A stretch of DNA of 29,542 bases from assembly GCF_036311985.1 (NCBI RefSeq), contig NZ_JAZDCJ010000020.1. One strand, written 5' to 3'. The notes beneath the pieces are model-generated. The model made no database searches. It was not told where the DNA came from and saw only the letters and a program-made list of their open reading frames with translations. The position numbers and the translations under genes were made by a program. Shown in pieces: positions 23,634-29,542 of this stretch (its first letter is position 1; the number at the start of each line of letters is the position of its first letter). The stretch comes from JAZDCJ01 sp036311985 (GTDB lineage Bacteria > Actinomycetota > Actinomycetes > Actinomycetales > Micrococcaceae).

Positions 23634-24995
23634 ATGCCCGACCACCGTGCCGTGTTCCTCCGCCGCGCCCTCGCCTGCGCCGCGGCGGCCCTCGTGCTGG
23701 CGGTGGCCGCGTGCCAGCCGGCGTCCCGGTCGGGTCCCTCCGGCGGGCCGGAATCCCCGCCCGGCGGGTCGCAGTCCAGGGCTCCCGCAACCTCGGCCGA
23801 CGCACCACATCCACGGCAGAGTACGACGCCGGGGCCCGGCCCGGGCGGAAGCGCCGGGCAGGGCGCGGGGCCGGGGCAGACCGCCTCCGCCGGCGGTACT
23901 CCGGGCGGGAGCGCGCCGGGCGCGGCGACCGGCGGGGGCACCGGTGCGGAGGCCCTCCGGGAGCCGTGCGCGGCCGAGCGCTGCGTGGACCTCGTGGTCA
24001 CGGGGGACGTGCTGCTGCATCCCGCGCTGTGGGAACAGGCCGCCGCCGATGCGCGGGATCCGGGCGCCCTTGACTTCGCCCCGCTGCTCGCCGGCCTCGC
24101 ACCGTTCCTCGCCGCGGCCGACCTCGCCGTCTGCTCGCTCGAAACCCCCGTCGCGGCCCCGGGAGGTCCCTATTCCGGCTATCCGGCGTTCAACGTCCCT
24201 CCCGAGATCGTCCCGGCCCTGGCCACCACCGGCTACGACGCCTGCACGACCGCGACGAACCACACGGTCGACGCCGGGACGGCGGGCCTGCGCCGCACGC
24301 TCGACGAACTGCGCCGCGCCGGGCTCGCCTCCACGGGCTCCTACGCCTCCGCCGCCGACGCCTCACGGCCGCTCGTCCTCGACGCGGGCGGCACCCGGAT
24401 CGGCCTCGTCACGGCCACGTACTCGCTCAACGGACTCCGGGCGGAACAACCGTGGATGGTCGACCTGATCGACGTCGAGGCCCTCAAGGCCAAGGCGCGC
24501 ACGGCCCGGGCGGAGGGGGCCGAGCTCGTCGTCGCGGGCCTGCACGCGGGAGAGGAATACAGCTCCACGCCCAATGCCCAGCAGCTCCAGGTGTCCCGGG
24601 CCCTGGCCGAGAGCGGCGAGTTCGACTTCATCTACGGCCACCACACGCACTCCGTGCTGCCCCTGGAACTCCACGCCGGGACCTGGATCGCCTACGGCCT
24701 CGGCAACTCGGTGGCCCGGCACGCCACGGACCTCGCCGTGAACCGCGAAGGGCTCACCGTCGCGGTCCGCTTCGAGCGCGAGGACGGCACCTGGAGGACC
24801 GCCGCGCCCCGCTGGGCGGCTCACATCATGGCCCGCGCACCCTACCGCTGGTGCGCGCTGCCCTCCGCCACCGCATGCACGAGCCCCGCCGAGGACGCCG
24901 CGTCGCTCGCGCGCACCACCGCGACCGTCAACGCGATGGACGCCGAGCGCCACGGTGCGCGGCGCTGGGAGCCCGGCACCGGCGTCGTACCGTAG
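23634..24995 (+). CDS. CapA-family (PgsA-type) lipoprotein
   Basis: 453 residues. The N-terminus has a signal peptide with lipobox VAAC, Cys27 as lipidation site, then an approximately 80-residue Gly/Ser/Pro/Thr-rich linker that would let the domain reach through the wall. The rest is the calcineurin-like CapA/PGA-cap domain: LVVTGDVLLH, VCSLETPVA, TTATNHTVDAGTAGL, GLHAGEEYSSTPN and YGHHTHSV, ending with YGLGNSV. In Bacillus such proteins act in poly-gamma-glutamate capsule export; in actinobacteria the role is mostly unknown and no capB/capC genes are nearby. Start at 23634 follows from the signal peptide and the TATGCT spacing. Codons read well to the end. Confidence 0.88.
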   Translation: MPDHRAVFLRRALACAAAALVLAVAACQPASRSGPSGGPESPPGGSQSRAPATSADAPHPRQSTTPGPGPGGSAGQGAGPGQTASAGGTPGGSAPGAATGGGTGAEALREPCAAERCVDLVVTGDVLLHPALWEQAAADARDPGALDFAPLLAGLAPFLAAADLAVCSLETPVAAPGGPYSGYPAFNVPPEIVPALATTGYDACTTATNHTVDAGTAGLRRTLDELRRAGLASTGSYASAADASRPLVLDAGGTRIGLVTATYSLNGLRAEQPWMVDLIDVEALKAKARTARAEGAELVVAGLHAGEEYSSTPNAQQLQVSRALAESGEFDFIYGHHTHSVLPLELHAGTWIAYGLGNSVARHATDLAVNREGLTVAVRFEREDGTWRTAAPRWAAHIMARAPYRWCALPSATACTSPAEDAASLARTTATVNAMDAERHGARRWEPGTGVVP

Positions 24996-25068
24996 GCTTG
25001 AGCAGCCCCACCTACCACGTCCCGCCCCGGCGGTCCACGCCCGGAGCACCGGGAGAAAGCGAGCACGC

Positions 25069-25737
25069 GTGCCCAGAATCGGCGTCCTGGCCCTGCAGGG
25101 AGACGTGCGCGAGCACGCCGCCGCGCTCGAGGAGGGCGGGGCCGCGGTCACGACCGTGCGCCGGCCCTCCGAACTCGACGGCCTCGACGGCCTCGTGATC
25201 CCCGGCGGCGAATCCACCGCGATCGACAAGCTCGCCCGCGCCTTCGGGATCACCGGTCCGCTGCGCGAGCGCATCGCGGACGGCTTTCCCGTCTACGGTT
25301 CCTGCGCCGGGATGATCCTGCTCGCCGACACGATCGCCGACCCGGCCACCGACCTGCGCGGCGAGCCGCAGCAGACCTTCGGTGGCCTGGACATGGTGGT
25401 GCGCCGCAACGCGTTCGGCCGCCAGGTCGACTCGTTCGAGACGCGGTTGCGGATCGGCGCCCTGGACGCGCTGCCGGGCGTCGCCGAGGGCGCCGAGTCG
25501 GAACCCGTGCACGCCGTGTTCATCCGGGCGCCCTGGGTCGAATCGACCGGTCCCGGGGTCGAGGCCCTGGCCTCGGTCGAGGTACGCGGACGGGACGAGC
25601 CGGAGGATGCGCCCCGGGTCGCTAGAATTGTCGCAGTTCGTTCGGGGATGCTGCTCGCCACCTCCTTCCACCCGGAAGTGACGGGGGAGCGCCGCATCCA
25701 CCGGCTTTTCATCCAGATGATCAGAGGAGAAGCGTAA
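25069..25737 (+). CDS. pdxT: Pyridoxal 5'-phosphate synthase glutaminase subunit PdxT
   Basis: 222 residues. PdxT hydrolyses glutamine and passes ammonia to PdxS. The catalytic triad is C79 (YGSCAGM), H201 and E203 (SFHPEV); GGEST at 47-51 is the usual substrate loop. The protein is about 20 residues longer than many homologues, with an insertion in the stretch GVAEGAESEP and VRGRDEPEDAP. GTG 25069 follows GGGAGAAAG at 25051-25059. A -10-like TAGGCT overlaps the upstream stop (24993-24998) and could be its own promoter. The yebC start lies two bases past the stop, so it is probably co-transcribed with yebC and possibly ruvC. Confidence 0.95.
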   Translation: MPRIGVLALQGDVREHAAALEEGGAAVTTVRRPSELDGLDGLVIPGGESTAIDKLARAFGITGPLRERIADGFPVYGSCAGMILLADTIADPATDLRGEPQQTFGGLDMVVRRNAFGRQVDSFETRLRIGALDALPGVAEGAESEPVHAVFIRAPWVESTGPGVEALASVEVRGRDEPEDAPRVARIVAVRSGMLLATSFHPEVTGERRIHRLFIQMIRGEA

Positions 25738-25739
25738 GC

Positions 25740-26495
25740 ATGTCGGGCCACTCCAAATGGGCAACCACCAAGCACAAGAAGGCCGTGATCGACGCCAAGC
25801 GCGCCAAGGCCTTTGCCAAGCTGATCAAGAACATCGAGGTCGCGGCGCGGGCCGGCGGCGCCGACCTGGCCGGCAACCCGGCCCTTGAGCTCGCCGTCGC
25901 CAAGGCCAAGAAGACCTCGGTGCCCAACGACAACATCGACCGCGCCATCAAGCGCGGCGCCGGCCTCACGGGCGAGGTCGTGGACTACAGCGAGATCATC
26001 TACGAGGCGCGCGGCCCCCAGGGCTCCGCCCTGCTGATCGAATGCCTCACGGACAACAAGAACCGTGCGGCGTCCGACGTCCGCGTGGCCATCACCCGCA
26101 ACGGCGGCACCGTCGCCGACCCCGGGTCCGTCGCGTACCTGTTCACACGCAAGGGCGTCGTCGGCCTGCCGAAGAAGGAGCTCACCGAGGACGACGTCCT
26201 CATGGCGGTGCTCGACGCCGGTGCCGAGGAGGTCAAGGAGTCCGGCGACGCGTTCGAGGTTCTCTCCGAGCCCACGGACCTGCGCGCCGTCGTGGCCGGC
26301 CTCGACGAGGCCGGGATCGAGTACGAGTCCGACGAGGTCGAGTTCGTCCCGTCGATGCACGTCGAGCTCGACGCCGACGCCGCGCGCAAGTTCCTCAAGC
26401 TCGCCGACGCGCTCGAGGAGCTCGACGACGTGCAGAACGTCTACTCCAACGCGGACATCACGGCCGAGGTCATGGCCGAGCTCGAGGAGGACTAG
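25740..26495 (+). CDS. yebC: YebC/PmpR family protein
   Basis: 251 residues, full length. Members are DNA-binding regulators or translation factors (recent work on the family links one branch to ribosome stalling at proline runs). Signatures are MSGHSKWATTKHKKAVIDAKR at the N-terminus, the KKTSVPNDNIDRAIKRG loop, and DNKNRAASDVR. The acidic C-terminal part and the two later domains are complete. GAGGAGA at 25725-25731 lies 8 bases before ATG 25740. The position before ruvC is conserved across many bacteria. Confidence 0.95.
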   Translation: MSGHSKWATTKHKKAVIDAKRAKAFAKLIKNIEVAARAGGADLAGNPALELAVAKAKKTSVPNDNIDRAIKRGAGLTGEVVDYSEIIYEARGPQGSALLIECLTDNKNRAASDVRVAITRNGGTVADPGSVAYLFTRKGVVGLPKKELTEDDVLMAVLDAGAEEVKESGDAFEVLSEPTDLRAVVAGLDEAGIEYESDEVEFVPSMHVELDADAARKFLKLADALEELDDVQNVYSNADITAEVMAELEED

Positions 26496-26500
26496 CCTCC

Positions 26501-27097
26501 GTGGCGCTGCGCGTGGCCGGCGTCGACCCGGGCCTGACGCGCTGCGGCCTGGCCGTCGTCGACGTCGAGCCCAACCGGCGCGCGACGCTCGTGGACGTCG
26601 CGGTCGTCGGCAGCGGCCCGGACCAGGCGCTCGACGCCCGGCTGCTCGTTATCGCCGAGGCCATCGACGCGTGGCTGGACCGGCACCGCCCCGACGTGCT
26701 CGCGGTGGAGCGGGTCTTCAGCCAGCTCAACGTCAGCACCGTCATGGGCACGGCCCAGGCCTCGGGGATCGTCATCGCCGCGGCCGCGCGCCGCGGGATC
26801 CCGGTCGCCCTGCACACCCCGACGGAGGTCAAGGCCGCCGTGACCGGGAGCGGGCAGGCGGACAAGGACGCCGTCGGCCGGATGGTGGCCAGGATCCTCA
26901 GGCTCGATGCACCGCCACGCCCGGCGGACGCCGCGGACGCCGCGGCGCTCGCCATCACGCATGGTTGGCGCGGCGCCGCCCCGGGCTCGCATGCGAGCGC
27001 CTCCGCCCACGGCGGCTCGAGCGGACTGACTCCCGCGCAGCGGGCCTGGGCCCAGGCCGAGGCTGCGGCCCGCAAGGGCGGCGCGTGCCGGCGCTGA
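26501..27097 (+). CDS. ruvC: Holliday junction endodeoxyribonuclease RuvC
   Basis: 198 residues. RuvC cuts Holliday junctions in homologous recombination and repair, working with RuvAB. Catalytic acidic residues are visible: D9 (GVDPGL), E70 (LAVERVF), D143 and D146 (ADAADAAAL). The family pattern SQLNVSTVMGTAQASGI and PTEVKAAVTGSGQADKDAV also appears. GTG 26501 follows GAGGAGG at 26484-26490. The C-terminal 35 residues are Ala/Ser/Gly-rich and extend past the usual end. The gene begins 5 bases after the yebC stop. Confidence 0.95.
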   Translation: MALRVAGVDPGLTRCGLAVVDVEPNRRATLVDVAVVGSGPDQALDARLLVIAEAIDAWLDRHRPDVLAVERVFSQLNVSTVMGTAQASGIVIAAAARRGIPVALHTPTEVKAAVTGSGQADKDAVGRMVARILRLDAPPRPADAADAAALAITHGWRGAAPGSHASASAHGGSSGLTPAQRAWAQAEAAARKGGACRR

Positions 27098-27147
27098 ACG
27101 CCGCCACGCCGGGCGGGCGTACCGCCCGCGGGGGCCGTGGCAGGCGG

Positions 27148-27171
27148 TAAGGTATTCGTAGATGTGTTCGG
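27148..27171 (+). promoter_or_regulatory. Degenerate LexA-like box and possible promoter before ruvA
   Basis: TCGTAGATGTGTTCGG (27156-27171) matches TCGAAC-N4-GTTCGA at 13 of 16 positions if the spacer is read as ATGT; the right half-site GTTCG is intact and the left half has two changes. TAAGGT (27148-27153) could be a -10 just before it. The ruv genes are SOS-regulated in mycobacteria. Confidence 0.35.
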
Positions 27172-27221
27172 ATGGCCGTTCCGGCCCCGGACCGATGACG
27201 ACGCCGGAGGGTGGCCTTTCG

Positions 27222-27848
27222 ATGATCAGTTCCCTGAGCGGGACGGTCCAGCATGTTGGACTCGGCAGCGCGGTCGTGGACGTGTCCGGCTTCGGCATGC
27301 TCGTCCAGGCGACGCCGCAGACGCTGTCGGGGCTGCACGTGGGGCGGCAGGCCGTGCTGCATACCGCCATGGTCGTGCGCGAGGACTCCATGACGCTCTA
27401 CGGCTTCGGCGACACGGACGGCCGGGAGGTCTTCGAGGTGCTGCAGTCCGTGGCCGGGATCGGTCCGCGGCTCGCCCTCGCCGTGCTCGCGGTCCTCTCA
27501 CCGGAAGACGTGCGGATCGCCGTGGCCGGGTCCGACACGAAGACGCTGACCCGAGTTCCCGGGATCGGCCCGAAGGTCGCCCAGCGCATGGTCCTCGAGC
27601 TCGCGGGCAAGCTCGCGCCGACCGGGGCCCCCGGATCCACCACCCCGGCGGTTCCGGCCGGCGAGGCCTGGCGGGCGCCCGTTCTCGAGGCGCTCACGGG
27701 CCTGGGCTGGTCGGAGAAGGACGCCGGCAGGGCCCTCGACGCGACGGCCGGGGACCAACCGGAGATCGTGGCCGGCGGAAACGTCGGGGAGATCCTGCGG
27801 ACGGTGCTACGCGACCTCGGGCGCGGCAGCGCCCGGAGCGGCCGGTAG
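27222..27848 (+). CDS. ruvA: Holliday junction DNA helicase RuvA
   Basis: 208 residues. RuvA binds four-way junctions as a tetramer and loads the RuvB motor. It has an N-terminal OB domain (1-65, including MISSLSGTV and EDSMTLYGF), two helix-hairpin-helix motifs (SVAGIGPRLAL around 76-86 and RVPGIGPKVAQ around 111-121) and the C-terminal RuvB-binding domain. ATG 27222 is chosen as the start of the conserved MI-x-S-L-x-G sequence; GGAGGG at 27206-27211 lies 10 bases before it. About 125 bases separate it from ruvC, with a possible regulated promoter in between. Confidence 0.95.
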   Translation: MISSLSGTVQHVGLGSAVVDVSGFGMLVQATPQTLSGLHVGRQAVLHTAMVVREDSMTLYGFGDTDGREVFEVLQSVAGIGPRLALAVLAVLSPEDVRIAVAGSDTKTLTRVPGIGPKVAQRMVLELAGKLAPTGAPGSTTPAVPAGEAWRAPVLEALTGLGWSEKDAGRALDATAGDQPEIVAGGNVGEILRTVLRDLGRGSARSGR

Positions 27849-27857
27849 GGGTCCCGG

Positions 27858-28913
27858 ATGGCCGATCCCTCGCCCGTCACGGCCGGCAGCGAACCCGAGG
27901 AGCGCGCCCTCGAGGCGGCCCTGCGGCCGAAGAACCTCCACGACTTCGTGGGGCAGCAGCGCGTCCGGCGCCAGCTCTCGCTCGTCCTCGAGGCGGCCCG
28001 CATCCGCGAACGGACGTCCGACCACGTCCTGCTCTCGGGACCGCCCGGCCTCGGCAAGACGACCCTGGCCATGATCGTCGCGGCCGAGATGAACGCCCCC
28101 CTGCGCATCAGCTCCGGTCCCGCGATCCAGCACGCCGGCGACCTGGCGGCGATCCTGTCCTCCCTCACGGAGGGGGAGGTGCTCTTCCTCGACGAGATCC
28201 ACCGGATGAGCCGGCCCGCCGAGGAGATGCTCTACATGGCCATGGAGGACTTCCGCGTCGACATCGTCGTCGGCAAGGGCGCCGGGGCCACCGCGATCCC
28301 GCTCGAGCTGCCGCCCTTCACCCTCGTCGGCGCGACGACGCGGGCGGGCCTGCTGCCCGGCCCGCTCCGGGACCGCTTCGGTTTCACGGGCCACCTCGAG
28401 TTCTACTCCGTGGACGAGCTCGAGCTGGTCCTGCGCCGCTCGGCGATGCTCATGGACCTCAAGGTCACCTCGGCCTCGTTCACCGAGATCGCCTCCCGCT
28501 CTCGGGGCACGCCGCGCATCGCCAACCGCCTCTTGCGGCGGGTGCGCGACTGGGCCCTCGTCCACGGCACCGAGGAGATCGACGCACGCTCCGCGGGCGC
28601 GGCGCTGGATATGTACGAGGTCGACGCGCGCGGGCTCGACCGCCTGGACCGCGCCGTCCTCCAGGCGCTCTGCACCAAGTTCGGCGGGGGACCGGTCGGG
28701 CTCTCGACGCTCGCGATCGCCGTCGGAGAGGAGACCGAGACGGTCGAGACCGTGGCCGAGCCGTATCTGGTCCGCGAGGGGCTGCTCGGCCGCACGCCGC
28801 GGGGCAGGATCGCGATGCCGGCCGCGTGGGAGCACCTCGGGCTGGCCATGCCCTCGGGCGCCTTCGGGGCCCAGGAGGCCTTCGAGCTCGACGGGGAGGC
28901 GGCGGGGGAGTAG
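27858..28913 (+). CDS. ruvB: Holliday junction branch-migration ATPase RuvB
   Basis: 351 residues, AAA+ motor that drives branch migration on RuvA-bound junctions. Walker A is GPPGLGKT at 61-68 and Walker B LDEIH at 111-115; sensor 1 lies in LVGATTRAG, the arginine finger region in GPLRDRFGF, and sensor 2 in SRGTPRIANRLLRRVRD. A winged-helix domain at the C-terminus ends in RTPRGRIAMPAAWEHLG. The start ATG 27858 lies 9 bases past the ruvA stop. Length matches the family with a short N-terminal extension. Confidence 0.96.
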   Translation: MADPSPVTAGSEPEERALEAALRPKNLHDFVGQQRVRRQLSLVLEAARIRERTSDHVLLSGPPGLGKTTLAMIVAAEMNAPLRISSGPAIQHAGDLAAILSSLTEGEVLFLDEIHRMSRPAEEMLYMAMEDFRVDIVVGKGAGATAIPLELPPFTLVGATTRAGLLPGPLRDRFGFTGHLEFYSVDELELVLRRSAMLMDLKVTSASFTEIASRSRGTPRIANRLLRRVRDWALVHGTEEIDARSAGAALDMYEVDARGLDRLDRAVLQALCTKFGGGPVGLSTLAIAVGEETETVETVAEPYLVREGLLGRTPRGRIAMPAAWEHLGLAMPSGAFGAQEAFELDGEAAGE

Positions 28914-28956
28914 CCCCGCGGCCGGGCACGGGGAAGGGGCCGGGGTTGCGGCGCTC

Positions 28957-28985
28957 ACACTTTGTCCAGATTCGGCCTATACAAT
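28957..28985 (+). promoter_or_regulatory. Candidate yajC promoter
   Basis: TACAAT (28980-28985) is a good -10, here preceded by TA (TATACAAT). ACACTT (28957-28962) at 17-base spacing would be a weak -35. It gives a leader of about 65 bases to the proposed TTG start. Confidence 0.5.
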
Positions 28986-29057
28986 GGTGTCTTGCGCCGC
29001 CCGGCCCAGGCCGCCGCGCGCCCGGCAGACTTCGCAAGAACACAGACAGGTTTCCCC

Positions 29058-29474
29058 TTGACGATTACGGTACTGGCCCAGAATTCCTCAGAGCAGGCCC
29101 CGCAGGGCGGCTTCGATCCGATGTCGCTCATCCTCTTCGCGGCGATCGGCCTGCTGATCTTCATGATGTTCCGCACGCGTCGCAAGGCGCGCGCGCAGCA
29201 GGAGCAGATGAAGTCGCAGCTCGCCCCGGGATCGCAGGTGATGACGCAGTTCGGGCTCTTCGGCACGGTCGTCTCGATCGACGCCGAGGAGAACAAGGTG
29301 GTCCTCGAACTCTCCCCGGGCAGCACGGCCACCGTGCATTCACAGGCGATCGCCCGCGTGATGGACGCCGAGCCCGCCGCCGAAGAGCAGGCGCCCGCCG
29401 GGACCTCCAGCCTGGACGAGACCCCGGAGGAGACGCTGCGCCGCCTTGAGGAAGACGGCAAGAACAAGGAATAG
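29058..29474 (+). CDS. yajC: Preprotein translocase subunit YajC
   Basis: 138 residues from this start. YajC is the small single-pass partner of the SecDF complex. One transmembrane helix lies at about 22-38 (MSLILFAAIGLLIFMMF), followed by basic RTRRKARA and the cytosolic domain with SQVMTQFGLFGTVVSID and ELSPGSTATVH. The C-terminus is acidic. The start is uncertain: TTG 29058 gives an N-terminus LTITVLAQ plus a QGGFDP segment, as in relatives, but its Shine-Dalgarno is weak (AGG at 29048-29050). ATG 29121, just before the helix, would give a 117-residue protein. secD and secF normally follow and would lie beyond the right edge. Confidence 0.88.
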   Translation: MTITVLAQNSSEQAPQGGFDPMSLILFAAIGLLIFMMFRTRRKARAQQEQMKSQLAPGSQVMTQFGLFGTVVSIDAEENKVVLELSPGSTATVHSQAIARVMDAEPAAEEQAPAGTSSLDETPEETLRRLEEDGKNKE

Positions 29475-29542
29475 GCCACTCACGGCGGGGATGGGGGAGG
29501 TACACACCCCCCCCTTTTCCCCCCTCCCAAGCCCCCTCCCCG
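29475..29542. other. C/G homopolymer-rich end of window
   Basis: The 68 bases after yajC contain runs of G and C (a run of eight C at about 29507-29514, then TTTT, then further C runs). No gene is seen. A GGGGGAGG stretch could pair with CCTCCC, so a terminator-like fold is possible. The composition is unlike the rest of the window and may reflect an assembly edge. Confidence 0.5.

Overview
The window looks like chromosomal DNA of a high-GC actinobacterium, most likely a member of Micrococcales and plausibly of the Micrococcaceae. The evidence is strong G/C third-position bias, frequent GTG starts, three linked mycothiol-type genes (S-(hydroxymethyl)mycothiol dehydrogenase, a metallo-beta-lactamase-fold hydrolase, mycoredoxin), a LexA box of the actinobacterial type, and the conserved order thrS-HIT...pdxS...pdxT-yebC-ruvC-ruvA-ruvB-yajC. 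The genus cannot be fixed from this sequence alone. No rRNA, tRNA, CRISPR array or prophage was seen.

Layout. (1) 1-4320, accessory segment: an IS256-family element cut by the left edge, a UvrA2-like excinuclease ATPase gene whose stop lies 2-3 bases from the element's probable end, a DUF488 gene broken by one amber codon, and a pair of 17-base direct repeats exactly 60 bases apart. Base use here looks less GC-biased than in the rest. (2) 4325-9467: a DUF2316 gene, a membrane-anchored small protein overlapping a large polytopic membrane protein built of repeated two-helix units, a hotdog thioesterase, then a divergent uridine-kinase-like / lipoate-ligase-like pair. (3) 9452-11526: mycothiol-linked detoxification genes, all on the minus strand. 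(4) 11562-16875, DNA damage: an SRAP abasic-site protein, a VOC protein, then a DUF6504-dnaE2 operon behind a promoter with an embedded LexA box. (5) 17080-29474, housekeeping: thrS and HIT, vitamin B6 synthesis (pdxS, pdxT) interrupted by a GNAT gene, an M3 peptidase and a CapA-like lipoprotein, then yebC, the Holliday-junction genes ruvCAB, and yajC of the Sec translocon. The right end runs into a C/G homopolymer-rich stretch where secD would be expected.

How it fits together. Two SOS-type modules (dnaE2 operon and ruvCAB) plus SRAP and the UvrA2-like protein make this a DNA-repair-rich stretch, though most of these are normal actinobacterial neighbours. Several genes (at 3620, 4931, 8656, 8702, 12794, 23634) have a -10-like hexamer only 6-7 bases before the start codon, the pattern expected for leaderless mRNAs. 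This set was read by eye and is unproven.

I did not find a clear undescribed multi-gene system. The observations most worth checking are the LexA-controlled DUF6504-dnaE2 operon without neighbouring imuA/imuB, the amber-interrupted DUF488 gene beside a UvrA2-like gene in an IS-flanked segment, and the repeat-built membrane protein with its overlapping partner. Both window edges look like assembly breaks (an IS copy on the left, a homopolymer run on the right).
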